Notes: generated from the sequence alone by a model not told the origin. A stretch of 64,000 bases of DNA from Hyphomicrobiales bacterium (GCA_900472605.1 UCJD01000049.1:92749-156748), one strand, 5' to 3'; counted from the stretch's first letter, positions 8,666 to 17,512 are shown. Program-made: numbers and translations.

Positions 8666-9559
8666 ATGAGACGCGAGGAACTGGTCGATCTCAACGCATT
8701 CATGACCGTTGCCGAGGAGCAGAACTTCACGCGCGCAGCCGCCAGGCTGGGGACGTCGCAGTCCGCCCTCAGCCATACGATCCGACGTCTTGAGGCACGG
8801 CTCGGCGTCCGTCTACTCACGCGGACCACGCGCAACGTCGCGCCGACCGAGGCGGGCGAGCGGCTACTCTCGACCCTACGGCCGGCTCTCGACAGCATCG
8901 GCGCCGAGCTGGCCTCGCTCGGTGAACTTCGGGAGCGGCCGGCTGGAAACATCCGCATAACGACCTCGGAACATGCCGCGACGACAGTCCTGTGGCCCGC
9001 GCTCAGGAAGTTGCTGCCGGACTACCCGGAGATCAACGTCGAGCTCGTGATCGATTCCAGCCTGACCGACATCGTTTCCGAGCGGTTCGATGCTGGCGTG
9101 CGTCTGGGGGAAGCTCTGGCGAAGGACATGGTGGCCGTTCGTATCGGACCGGAGCTGCGGATGGCGATCGTCGCTTCACCTGCCTATCTGGCGGAAAATC
9201 CCGCGCCGATCACTCCTCAAGATCTCGCTGCTCATCGATGCATCAATCTTCGTATGCTCAGCGGCGGCGGTCTGTATGCATGGGAACTCGAGAAGGAAGA
9301 ACGCGAGCTGCGTGTGCGCGTCGAGGGTCAGCTTGCATTCAACAACACGAACATGATCGTGCGGGCCGCGGTCGATGGTTTCGGCCTGGGATTTGTGATG
9401 GAAGACCACGTAGACGACCATCTCGCGGCCGGAAGGCTGGTGCGCGTGCTAAAAGACTGGTGCCCGCCGTTCGCGGGCTATCATCTCTACTACCCGAGCA
9501 GGCGGCAACCATCTGCAGCTTTCTCGGTTCTGGTGGATGCATTGAGGTACAGGGAATAA
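8666..9559 (+). CDS. LysR-family transcriptional regulator (paralogue of 1811-2707)
   Basis: 297 residues. The helix-turn-helix is FTRAAARLGTSQSALSHTIR and the effector domain follows. Strong similarity to the LysR protein at the other end of the reductase block (RTTRNVAPTEAGERLL; PFAGYHLYYPSRRQ) indicates duplication. It lies in the same direction as the MFS gene and is followed after 9 bases by a GNAT gene. Confidence 0.9.
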   Translation: MRREELVDLNAFMTVAEEQNFTRAAARLGTSQSALSHTIRRLEARLGVRLLTRTTRNVAPTEAGERLLSTLRPALDSIGAELASLGELRERPAGNIRITTSEHAATTVLWPALRKLLPDYPEINVELVIDSSLTDIVSERFDAGVRLGEALAKDMVAVRIGPELRMAIVASPAYLAENPAPITPQDLAAHRCINLRMLSGGGLYAWELEKEERELRVRVEGQLAFNNTNMIVRAAVDGFGLGFVMEDHVDDHLAAGRLVRVLKDWCPPFAGYHLYYPSRRQPSAAFSVLVDALRYRE

Positions 9560-9568
9560 CTGCGGGCC

Positions 9569-10078
9569 ATGTTCGAAACGATGAGAACGAGGATACGAGC
9601 CGCCACGGCGGAAGATGTGAACCTGCTCGGTCAGTACGGGGCCGCTCTGATGCAACTCCATCACGACTGGGACCGCCAACGCTTCATAGCACCCGGTCCT
9701 CGAACGCCGGCAATGTATTCTACTTACTTTCGAAGCCAGCTTGGCAAGGCTGACGTGATCGTCCTTGCCGCGGAGGTCGACGGCGCCGTCGCAGGCTACG
9801 TCTACGCCGGTCTGGAGGGGCCGGACTACATGGCTCTCAGAGGGCCTGCCGGGGTGATCCACGACATCTTCGTCGACGAAAGCCGAAGACGGCAGGGCAT
9901 AGGACGCACGCTGCTCTGCGCCGGCGTCGAGCGTCTCGTTGATCTCGGGGCTACCCAAGTGGTCCTGTCTAGCGCGCATCGGAATGCGGAGGGACAGCGT
10001 CTGTTCGCCTCGGCGGGCTTCGCACCGACGATGGTCGAGATGACGCTTCAGCTCGCTCCCCTGAGGGCGCGTATGTAG
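9569..10078 (+). CDS. GNAT-family N-acetyltransferase
   Basis: 169 residues. The acetyl-CoA pyrophosphate loop is seen in RRRQGIGRTLL, with the preceding strand IHDIFVDESRRR and the C-terminal AEGQRLFASAGFAP, all standard for GNAT enzymes. The acceptor is unknown. It begins 9 bases after the LysR stop, so cotranscription is likely. ATG 9581 is an alternative start. It converges on KptA with a 16-base gap and no hairpin that I can see. Confidence 0.88.
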   Translation: MFETMRTRIRAATAEDVNLLGQYGAALMQLHHDWDRQRFIAPGPRTPAMYSTYFRSQLGKADVIVLAAEVDGAVAGYVYAGLEGPDYMALRGPAGVIHDIFVDESRRRQGIGRTLLCAGVERLVDLGATQVVLSSAHRNAEGQRLFASAGFAPTMVEMTLQLAPLRARM

Positions 10079-10094
10079 AGCGTCGCGTTGGGCG

Positions 10095-10646
10095 TCAGTC
10101 TTCCGGGGCCAAGGCAAAACCCAGATACTCGACGGGGACCAAATCTGTGAGCCAGACACCGTTCTCTGCCTGATAGAAAGAGATGCCAACGTCGAACATT
10201 TTTCCGGCTTCGACAGTCAGCACGACCGGACTTCCGTGTCGGCCGCCGACTTTGACCGCGGTGTCGCGATCCATCGAGAGATGGACGTGCTGCCGTCGTC
10301 CCGGGATCAGGCCTTGCTCCCGGATCGACTCAATGAATCCGGCTGCCGTACCATGATAGAGTAGCGCTGGGGGCCTGGAAGGCTGCAGGCCGAGGTCGAT
10401 CTGGATTGAATGACCCTGAGCAGCACGGATCGACTGTCCATCGTCGGAAACCGTGAACCGCTGCTTGTCGTTGTTCTTTACGACGGCATCAAGTGTCGGG
10501 CGGTCGAAGGCAGGGTATCCTGCTCCACGGATCCGTTTGATCAGTGGCTCGATCGCGGTCCAGCCATTTGCATCCAGTGTCAGGCCTAGTCTGCCGGGAT
10601 CGTGGCGTAGGACCAAGCTCATGAGTTTGCTGATTTCCTTTGACAT
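10095..10646 (-). CDS. kptA: RNA 2'-phosphotransferase, Tpt1/KptA family
   Basis: 183 residues. The start SKLMSLVLRHDPGRLGL and the later LYHGT and RRQHVHLSMD segments are the signature of the Tpt1/KptA family, which removes an internal RNA 2'-phosphate using NAD+ and forms ADP-ribose 1'',2''-cyclic phosphate. In bacteria the physiological target is unsettled, since they lack the tRNA-splicing pathway that makes this phosphate in yeast. Length is normal for the family. It stands at the edge of the accessory island, with a gene-free stretch of 540 bases upstream. Confidence 0.9.
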   Translation of the reverse strand: MSKEISKLMSLVLRHDPGRLGLTLDANGWTAIEPLIKRIRGAGYPAFDRPTLDAVVKNNDKQRFTVSDDGQSIRAAQGHSIQIDLGLQPSRPPALLYHGTAAGFIESIREQGLIPGRRQHVHLSMDRDTAVKVGGRHGSPVVLTVEAGKMFDVGISFYQAENGVWLTDLVPVEYLGFALAPED

Positions 10647-11187
10647 ATCCGGATCCGATCCTCGTGTGGAAGCGCGCTTCTAGCATCACGAGTTGTTGCT
10701 AGCCAAGCGTTGGTCGCTCTATGCAGCCCGCGCGTGGTCCGGACGTTTCCAGAGATGCGTTTGCTGCGGCCGCACATGCTACAGACATGAAACATGCGCC
10801 TTGATGACATCGCAAATATGAAGAAGGCGGCTGACAAAGGAAGCCCCGCTGGAGCGGGACACGTAGCGAGGAGGTCTTGATCCAAGGAAGGATGAGCCAG
10901 CTTACCAAGCGGCTTCGCTCAGACAACTCGTTATTTAGCGTTCTCTGAAGTAATCCCCAGATCACTGATCGAAAGCATTCGAAGCTACGGCTATGAACTT
11001 ACGCGACACGTGTGATGACAGCGTATCGGGGCGAGGAAACCGTTGGTGGATTTCACGAGAAGAGCCTTTTAATTTTCCATTGACGACCACAATTTTGTTC
11101 ACTATATGTTCTCGCATGAAGCTAGATCATCGACAACACCAACAACGCTGATGTGAACGCCGCTCCGGCGGCACGACCTCCGTTGTA
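10647..11187. other. Gene-free stretch between kptA and the TnsA-like gene
   Basis: I see no convincing gene in these 541 bases; the short open frames lack ribosome sites and family features. The right end carries the promoter described at 11080-11108. The composition is visibly more AT-rich near 11060-11120 than in the flanking metabolic genes, as expected at an island border. Confidence 0.5.
11080..11108 (+). promoter_or_regulatory. Sigma70-type promoter for the TnsA-like/AAA operon
   Basis: TTGACG at 11080-11085, a 17-base spacer, then TATATG at 11103-11108. It points toward the gene at 11188, leaving a leader of about 70 bases. Confidence 0.5.
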
Positions 11188-11799
11188 ATGGGTATTGTCA
11201 TGAGTTCAGAACGCTTCGAGCCAGGCGCAAGCGATGAAACGCGCGCCGAACAGATCAGCCACCCGCCAAGAGCCACCATCTTCTGCCGAGGCACGCCAGT
11301 GTTTCGGTCACGTGCAGCTCGTGATCTGGGCTGCCTTCTCGATGTCGACCTCGATATAGAAGGATGGGAATGCCAGGCTGTGCGGCTACGGGTCAACGAT
11401 CGTTGGCACGCCCCCGACTTCCTCATTACCTACCTCGGCGGAGTGAAATGGCTGGTCGATGCCAGCGAAGAGGAGGGCGATCCCGCGGTGACCGAGGCAG
11501 CAATCCGAGAAGGTCACCGGCATCGGTTCATTCCGCGCGAGGAAAGGGAGAGCGGGTTCCGGCTGCGGAACGCTCGCGACCTGCTCCGGTATGGTAACTA
11601 TCGATGCCCTCTCGGTGATCGCATCCGGATAATTGCCACTCTCGACGAAGTCGGGTCACTGTCTGTTGCCGAAGCCCTCGGCCTCTTCAGGGAAGTAGCG
11701 CCCATGGCAGGTCTCGCATCCCTGATCCTCCAACGAATGCTCGCGATAGAGCTCGATGACGCTCTCATAACTCCCGACACCATCGTTCGACGTTTATAG
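11188..11799 (+). CDS. TnsA-like endonuclease-fold protein
   Basis: 203 residues. The layout SRAARDLGCLLDVD, then WHAPDFLITYLGG, then KWLVDAS follows the N-terminal domain of Tn7 TnsA-type endonucleases, where the usual pattern is a Glu after SR, the Asp of PDF, and a Glu-Val-Lys. Here only the PDF Asp is kept; the first acid and the Lys are not at their usual places, so activity is doubtful. The last 80 residues look like a winged helix, as in TnsA. The gene is 9 bases upstream of an AAA+ protein gene. No TnsB or TnsC is nearby, so it is not a simple Tn7 remnant. ATG 11200 is an alternative start. Confidence 0.55.
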   Translation: MGIVMSSERFEPGASDETRAEQISHPPRATIFCRGTPVFRSRAARDLGCLLDVDLDIEGWECQAVRLRVNDRWHAPDFLITYLGGVKWLVDASEEEGDPAVTEAAIREGHRHRFIPREERESGFRLRNARDLLRYGNYRCPLGDRIRIIATLDEVGSLSVAEALGLFREVAPMAGLASLILQRMLAIELDDALITPDTIVRRL

Positions 11800-11808
11800 G
11801 GGACTTCA

Positions 11809-13731
11809 ATGCGAAGCATTCCACTGAGCGAGCGTGCTTCAACGCTCGAAGTGCATACCTATGCCTGCGCCGTCCGAACCGCACTCAGGCGCGGCAAGAT
11901 CTTTCTCGGCGCCAACCGTCTGCTGGGACTGAGGCTGCCGGGCGGGGCATGGATCGACGCATATAAGGATGCCACCGAAACGATCCTGAAATCGGCCGGG
12001 CTGGACCGATATGTTATCACGACACTCTCAGCCGCTCCCAAGCCGGGCGAGGCAGACGCCACGGACGCAATCTATTTCACCACATTCAAGGCGGCAGTGG
12101 TCGTCCTGATCCAGGACGGGGCGACAATTCCCAAAGAGTTGGAGGTCGGCCTCGACGACATTATCGATGTAGCGGATATCGATCCGAGGCATCTGGTTGC
12201 AGCGGCCAAATCCTCGGTCGCTCTGGACATGCCGCTCGATATTGCCAGGAAGCTCGCCGTCTATCCCGCGCGCACATTGTTTCTGGCGCTGCGGCCGGGG
12301 CGTTCGCTGGATGTCGTTCTCGAGAAGCTGGAAGCGAGCAAGGAGGTGAAGTTTGAAAAGGCGAAACCTTGGAAGCCCCGCCTGGAAGAACTAGAAGGCT
12401 ATGGAGAAGCCAAGCGTTGGGGGCTCGATCTGATCGTCGATCTCAATGACTGGCGCCAGAATAAGATCACCTGGGACGATGTGTCGTCAGGCCTGTTGCT
12501 GAGCGGCCCACCCGGCACAGGGAAAACCATGTTCGCGGCGGCGCTCGCCCGGTCGTGTGGCGTCAACTTCGTCGCCACATCAAGCGCACAGTGGCAGAGC
12601 AAAGGGCATCTTGGCGATATGCTCAAGGCCATGAGAAGATCGTTCCGCGAAGCCGAACTGATGGGACCGACTGTCCTGCTCATCGACGAGATCGACTCCA
12701 TCGGCGATAGATCCGCGTTCACCGGGCAGAACGTCGATTACAACATTGAAGTCGTGAACGCGCTGCTGGAGCTACTGGACGGGTCCGAGGGCAGAACGGG
12801 CGTCGTCGTGATTGGCGCAACGAACTTCCCTGGCAAAGTCGATCCCGCACTCCGGCGGCCGGGTCGTCTGGACCGGCATTATGCGCTTGAGCTTCCGGAT
12901 ATCGAGACGAGAGCACAGATTGTCGGACTTCATCTTGGTATCCACGAAATTAGTGACGATGACATTCGGACGATTGCAATGGCGACTGTCGGACGCTCCG
13001 GGGCGGACCTGAAGCAGTATGTCGCGGACGCTAGACGGCAGGCGAGACGACAGCGCAGACCAGTCGAGGCTGCCGACATTCTAGGAATCGTTCCACCTGT
13101 GACGGCGTTGGACGGCGACGAGCGTCGGATTGCAAGCATCCATGAGGCTGGGCACGCCGCCGTCGGCCTAGAGCTTTCAGTCGCGGAGATAAAGTTCCTG
13201 GTCATCGTCCGGCAGAAGGTGGCTGGCCAAGCGACCCAGGGATATGTCGAATGGAACATCCCCGCACCAACCTTCAGCAATCGGGATTCCTATTGCGACA
13301 GGATAGCCATGCTTCTCGGTGGCATCGCCGCTGAAAGGGTCTTCTTCGGAGGGCACTTTGACGGTGCGGGCGGTTTCGTCGGATCCGACCTACAGCTTGC
13401 GACAGATCTCGCGACGCTCATGGTGGCGGCATACGGGATGGGAGAGACAATTGCCTATACGCACGCCCCGACACCGGAGCTCCTGCAGAGGCTCAGGGAA
13501 AACGATCTCGGTGTGCGCCAGCAGGTGGAGCGGGTGCTGTCAGAGCAGCTCGCGCGAGCTTGCGAGATTGTGGATCGGAACCGGGCAGGGGTCGACCGAG
13601 TGGTGGCAGTTCTGGCGACGATCGAGGTCCTTGGGGGTGACGAGGTTCGGTCAATACTTTTTGAACCGACGCTCACTTCGGCAAAGGAGATGCGCAAACG
13701 ACGGGAGCGACGCATGCCAGACGCTCTGTAG
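11809..13731 (+). CDS. Soluble AAA+ ATPase with FtsH-type (M41) zinc protease motif
   Basis: 640 residues. Residues 1 to about 200 are of unknown type and contain no membrane segment. The AAA+ module has Walker A GPPGTGKT (233-240), Walker B with Asp293-Glu294 in LLIDEIDS, and the arginine-finger segment RRPGRLDRH. It is followed by the metalloprotease motif HEAGH (445-449) and the SDLQLATDLATLMV segment, whose Asp is the expected third zinc ligand. FtsH is normally held in the membrane by two helices; this protein lacks them, so it should act in the cytoplasm. It is coupled to the TnsA-like gene, so a conflict or DNA-quality role is possible. That role is inference. Confidence 0.85.
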   Translation: MRSIPLSERASTLEVHTYACAVRTALRRGKIFLGANRLLGLRLPGGAWIDAYKDATETILKSAGLDRYVITTLSAAPKPGEADATDAIYFTTFKAAVVVLIQDGATIPKELEVGLDDIIDVADIDPRHLVAAAKSSVALDMPLDIARKLAVYPARTLFLALRPGRSLDVVLEKLEASKEVKFEKAKPWKPRLEELEGYGEAKRWGLDLIVDLNDWRQNKITWDDVSSGLLLSGPPGTGKTMFAAALARSCGVNFVATSSAQWQSKGHLGDMLKAMRRSFREAELMGPTVLLIDEIDSIGDRSAFTGQNVDYNIEVVNALLELLDGSEGRTGVVVIGATNFPGKVDPALRRPGRLDRHYALELPDIETRAQIVGLHLGIHEISDDDIRTIAMATVGRSGADLKQYVADARRQARRQRRPVEAADILGIVPPVTALDGDERRIASIHEAGHAAVGLELSVAEIKFLVIVRQKVAGQATQGYVEWNIPAPTFSNRDSYCDRIAMLLGGIAAERVFFGGHFDGAGGFVGSDLQLATDLATLMVAAYGMGETIAYTHAPTPELLQRLRENDLGVRQQVERVLSEQLARACEIVDRNRAGVDRVVAVLATIEVLGGDEVRSILFEPTLTSAKEMRKRRERRMPDAL

Positions 13732-13854
13732 GTGTACCTGACGGGGCGGAAGTCTACATGAATGTGACCTTGTGGGTCGGCGCACGGCCGATGATGTGTT
13801 GCGCCGGCCAAATCCGACTCCACAATTGAACAGACGTTTCGAGGAGTTGGAGCT

Positions 13855-14241
13855 ATGTGGTTACTGTTGTCGGAAGGGCTGTCTTGGCCGGGTGGCTACG
13901 ATAACGATCGGTTCAACTTCTTGCGGTCGCCTTCAGCGCGAGAGCAACTGTCAGAATGTCTTGAGCGGAGCCTCCGGTGCGATCTCGCTGAACGAAAGCT
14001 CATCGAATACTGGGAGGAAGGAGAACCCTATGTGGTGCCGCCAGAGGGTATCCGATACGATCTGCTCAACATCGGATGCCGAGCGGCTGGACCGAAAATG
14101 ATAGGACGCACGGCGAGGTGTCTGAGCAGGTCAGAGATTGTTCCCATCATCACCGGCGTGATCAGGAGGGACGAAGATGCCGCTCAAGTCGCGGCATCTT
14201 TGTGGGAACGTATTAGCCGAACATCAAAGGAATTTCGCTAG
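13855..14241 (+). CDS. Hypothetical protein of the accessory island
   Basis: 128 residues from ATG 13855 with a good GAGGAG ribosome site 10-15 bases upstream. No family recognised. The protein has two acidic, Arg-rich halves (REQLSECLERSLRCDLAERKLIEYWEEGEPYVVPPEGIRYDLLN) and no signal peptide or membrane segment. Its last 18 bases overlap the convergent CoiA-like gene, and a perfect 10-bp hairpin lies inside its 3' coding end. It is in the same direction as the AAA+ gene, 123 bases downstream. Confidence 0.5.
   Translation: MWLLLSEGLSWPGGYDNDRFNFLRSPSAREQLSECLERSLRCDLAERKLIEYWEEGEPYVVPPEGIRYDLLNIGCRAAGPKMIGRTARCLSRSEIVPIITGVIRRDEDAAQVAASLWERISRTSKEFR
14174..14200 (-). terminator. Hairpin terminator at the end of the CoiA-like/methyltransferase operon
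   Basis: Perfect 10-bp arms, AAGATGCCGC / GCGGCATCTT, with loop TCAAGTC. It lies 24 bases past the stop of the minus-strand CoiA-like gene. The stem ends in A and T runs on both sides, so it could stop transcription in both directions, although it sits inside the final codons of the plus-strand gene. Confidence 0.55.
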
Positions 14242-14955
14242 CCAGTTGTCGATTTGCTCGATCTGGCGGCTACCGAGCCGGGGAACCCAATCTGGTTGGT
14301 TCCATTCGTCCTTGATTGCAACTACGTCCTCGTAGGCGGGACGGCCACCGATGCTTGCAGGAGGCTCGAAGGATGCCCGAAAGAGCCTCGGAGGATCGTT
14401 CGGGCGAATCCAAAGATCTGCAACATCTCGAATCCCATGGTCGTACCAAAAACGAAACCAGAGCTTTCGTCCTTGGTAGCCGGTCCACGGTGGATAGTCG
14501 GCCAGCATCACCAGCGTTCGCGCCAGCTGTTCGAACTCCAGTCCCCGATGTTCCCAGAGTCGCTGACTCGAGGCCCGGCGTAAGAGTGCTCGAAACTCTT
14601 GCAGTGAGAAGTACGGAACTAACAGTTGCAGCTCGCTGTACAGATCCTGCCAACGGTCAGCCACTATCTGCCGCAAGCGTTTGCCAGCTTCGGGATCCGG
14701 ATCGACGGGCCGCAAGCGAAGATACGGCGCTCTTGCCGTCTCCTTCGTGGGGCAGAACAAGAGAGCCGGGTGGCGAAAGTGGGCAACTATCTTGGGAGTG
14801 CCTTTCACCAATGTCAGATTACGGCCGCACACACGGCATCTGGCAGGCGGTTGTTCGAATTTGTCGCCCGCAGCTAAAGTCCTCTTACCGAATTCTTCTT
14901 CAACATCGCTCGCCTTAACGAACTCATCGCGCTCGGGATGCCAGGCAACTCTCAT
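14224..14955 (-). CDS. CoiA-like zinc-finger protein
   Basis: 243 residues. The N-terminal region has Cys40, Cys43, His59, His62 and Cys68 in the order CRVCG-HFRH-C, the zinc-binding arrangement found at the front of competence CoiA-like proteins. The remaining 170 residues (GLEFEQLARTL; WFRFWYDHGIRDVADLW) are of unknown function. It starts 10 bases after the methyltransferase gene ends, so the two are one operon. CoiA-like proteins carry nuclease-type domains in some families, so a partner role to the methyltransferase is conceivable, but I cannot identify a nuclease motif here. Confidence 0.55.
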   Translation of the reverse strand: MRVAWHPERDEFVKASDVEEEFGKRTLAAGDKFEQPPARCRVCGRNLTLVKGTPKIVAHFRHPALLFCPTKETARAPYLRLRPVDPDPEAGKRLRQIVADRWQDLYSELQLLVPYFSLQEFRALLRRASSQRLWEHRGLEFEQLARTLVMLADYPPWTGYQGRKLWFRFWYDHGIRDVADLWIRPNDPPRLFRASFEPPASIGGRPAYEDVVAIKDEWNQPDWVPRLGSRQIEQIDNWLAKFL

Positions 14956-14965
14956 CTGAAATCCA

Positions 14966-16930
14966 TTAGTTGAAAACAGGCGTCAGCTCCCCGGCAATCA
15001 GTTCGGGAGCTATTGGTGGGGCGGAGACAACCTTCCTCGAAGGTATGACTTTTTCGCTGCTTAGCAGGGGAGCTCGCATCATCACATCGATATCGAAGTC
15101 GACATCCTCAAGCGCGCTGTAAAGGGCGAGCCCGACTGCCTGAGCCGCGCGGGGCGGAAACGCATTCGCGATCTGCTGATCACGAGCGCCCAAGCCCCCT
15201 TCGAACATCCATGCGTCCGGGAAGCCCTGAATCCTTGCCCGCATGCGTTCCGTCAGCCCCGGCATGAATCCTGGCATCGCCGCCTCCGCTGCTGTCGGAG
15301 CCTTCTCCGGCCTCCGGCCCGCGTCGATTTCGATTGTCTTCCAACCATTTGCGAAGTTCTTCGGCGCGTTGCTGCGGTATCCAACCAAGGTCGGCGCAAC
15401 GACTCCGCGATCAATGTGTCCGTCTCGCAACGTGTTCGTGGATCGACGCCGTTCCGCCCAAGCCTCAGCTCCGTCCCAGCCATTTGCTTGCAGCAGGTCG
15501 ACGAGGGCGTCACCAATGTTCAGCCTGAAATCCGGGGAATGGTCTGGAAGCTTGAACGTCCGAGCGCTCAGACCCTTGCGAATGCCGACAACGATGATCC
15601 GTTCCCGTCTCTGCGGAACGCCCCAGTCCTGAGAGTCGAGCTTCACGATGTGTATGTCATAGCCTGCGCGTCCGAACAGGCGGATCAACATGTTCCGATA
15701 GCGAGCATGGGTCACCTGCGCAAAGCCCGAGACGTTTTCGAATGCGAACATCTTCGGACCCATCTCGCGGACCGCTCGGACACCGGAAAGGAACAGCTCG
15801 CGGTCGTCGTCCTCGCCTTTCCTGACTCCGAGGATGGAAAAGGGCTGGCATGGCAGACCTCCGACAACGACGTCCACTCCTTGGAACGGGGTGAAGTCTA
15901 CGTCGCGGATGTCGGCCTCGATCACGTTTAGAGCAGGCACGTTGCGGCGTAGTGTGGCGGCGGCTCTCGGATTCATCTCGACGGCTGCCAGATGGTCGAA
16001 TCCGGCAGCGTGCATCCCGAGAAGCATCCCGCCTGCGCCCGCGCATAACTCGACGGCGGTCAGGCGCTTTCGGAACCTGGTCGCCAAGTTTGTCTTTTTG
16101 GCAAGGGGGCGGGACATTGGCGATCGGCTTACATGCCCGGAGAGAACGAAGAGAGCCCGGAAGAGGCCAAAGGCGTCCGATTCTTTGCGATCGTCGAGAG
16201 CCCAGCCGCGGCCACGGCCAAAAAGCCCGTTTGAAATGCGCACGAGAGCGTAGCGCGCTCGGCCAAGGCGTCGCGCCGGGTCCTCTTCTGCTAGGTCTTT
16301 CCATTCTTCCGGACCGGGGTGATTGCGCCCGAACAATCTGTCGAATTCCAGCAACATCAGCTTGCCATCAGCTTTTAGTTGAAGTTCCCGTGCGGAGCGC
16401 TCATTCCGCTTCGACTTCGCATCAAGGTCCAGCAGCGCATTCATGATTTTTGTCACGCGAGCGTCCAGTGCTCCGACGGATGCGAGGGCTTGTGCCGTCG
16501 CTGCTTTGGCCACAGCCCGCGCCCGTTCAGCTTCCCATTGGGCCGCTTCGGACATCCGATCGAGACGAAGCTGTTTGCGGATGTTGGCAATATCAACCGA
16601 CGTGACAACTGTTCCGGCCGCAATCGTCGCAAGCGCGATGTCGCGCGTTGCGGTACTGGCCGTCGCGAGTGAGCGCATCGATGAAAGCGACAAGCGTTTG
16701 CGAGCATTCTTCGGAAGTCGTGCATCGAGCTTTGAGCGAAGCCCAGCATAGAACTTGATGTCCGCAGGAGTGAGCCCGCACTCGACGCGAAGCTGCTCCC
16801 TCACTTCCTTGAGCGGCGCTGCCTTCTCGAGTTCGTCGAACGCATCGGACATTCGCATTGCGAGAGCTATCATATCTCGCTGCAGCGACATGATTTTGCT
16901 TTTCGCTTCCCCGAATGCTTCCAGATCCAT
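14966..16930 (-). CDS. C5-cytosine DNA methyltransferase with long N-terminal extension
   Basis: 654 residues from ATG 16930, chosen because GGAG lies 8 bases upstream; GTG 16939 is in frame but has no ribosome site. Residues 1 to about 285 are helical and charged, with coiled-coil-like stretches, and are not part of the usual enzyme. Methyltransferase motifs follow: SAM loop ELCAGAGG (294-301), catalytic Pro-Cys-Gln-Pro with Cys361, GluAsnVal (398-400), QRRER (440-444), and ANAFPP (588-593) in place of the usual GNAVPP. The enzyme should methylate cytosine at C5 in DNA. A CoiA-like gene is directly downstream. No recognisable restriction enzyme is nearby. Confidence 0.9.
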   Translation of the reverse strand: MDLEAFGEAKSKIMSLQRDMIALAMRMSDAFDELEKAAPLKEVREQLRVECGLTPADIKFYAGLRSKLDARLPKNARKRLSLSSMRSLATASTATRDIALATIAAGTVVTSVDIANIRKQLRLDRMSEAAQWEAERARAVAKAATAQALASVGALDARVTKIMNALLDLDAKSKRNERSARELQLKADGKLMLLEFDRLFGRNHPGPEEWKDLAEEDPARRLGRARYALVRISNGLFGRGRGWALDDRKESDAFGLFRALFVLSGHVSRSPMSRPLAKKTNLATRFRKRLTAVELCAGAGGMLLGMHAAGFDHLAAVEMNPRAAATLRRNVPALNVIEADIRDVDFTPFQGVDVVVGGLPCQPFSILGVRKGEDDDRELFLSGVRAVREMGPKMFAFENVSGFAQVTHARYRNMLIRLFGRAGYDIHIVKLDSQDWGVPQRRERIIVVGIRKGLSARTFKLPDHSPDFRLNIGDALVDLLQANGWDGAEAWAERRRSTNTLRDGHIDRGVVAPTLVGYRSNAPKNFANGWKTIEIDAGRRPEKAPTAAEAAMPGFMPGLTERMRARIQGFPDAWMFEGGLGARDQQIANAFPPRAAQAVGLALYSALEDVDFDIDVMMRAPLLSSEKVIPSRKVVSAPPIAPELIAGELTPVFN

Positions 16931-17101
16931 TTCCGCCACTCCATTATGCCCGGGTGTTCCATATCGGCACGGCCGTTAAGCCCCGGGGAAAGGATTCGAT
17001 AAAATCCGAGGCATCGCGATTTTCGGTTGCGGGCCGTAAAACTTAACCTCACCGAAACCGCGTCCGGGGGATAGATCGCCAACGATCTGAAGAGGGCAGA
17101 C

Positions 17102-17512
17102 ATGGAACAAGCAGCAGCTCCACTGGAAGGCGTCGTCGTCGTTGTCATCGACGCCGCAGACACAGCAAGACAATTGGAACTTGCCTTGGGACAAGCTGGC
17201 GCGACGACATTTTTCGCCCGAGACGATGACGGGCTCAGGGAGCTGATGGAGCGGATCTCACCCCACTTTGCCGTCGTCGATCCCACGTTTTCCGGTGGGG
17301 GATCCGAAAGCATCGCGTGGAAGCTGTTCAGCCATCCGGAATGCCGGACAATCATCTATTCGGCAGGCGTGCATCCCCCCGCAGGCGTCGCGACCAACTG
17401 GCTGATCGACAAATCTCGCCCGGTATCGGAGGTGGTCGCCGCTATCGGTGTATCCTTGAAAGATTCAAGTTGGCCTGCGAAAGGCGGCGACGATGTGAAG
17501 CCTGCCCGGTGA
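17102..17512 (+). CDS. Single-domain response regulator receiver (CheY-like)
   Basis: 136 residues. A beta strand VVVVVIDAAD gives the acidic pocket, AVVDPTF carries the candidate phospho-acceptor Asp, IIYSAG has the switch Ser, and LIDKSRP the conserved Lys-X-Pro. This is a stand-alone receiver with no output domain; such proteins pass phosphate or bind partners. No histidine kinase is close by. It is divergent from the methyltransferase with a 170-base gap and has a GAGGG ribosome site. Confidence 0.75.
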   Translation: MEQAAAPLEGVVVVVIDAADTARQLELALGQAGATTFFARDDDGLRELMERISPHFAVVDPTFSGGGSESIAWKLFSHPECRTIIYSAGVHPPAGVATNWLIDKSRPVSEVVAAIGVSLKDSSWPAKGGDDVKPAR

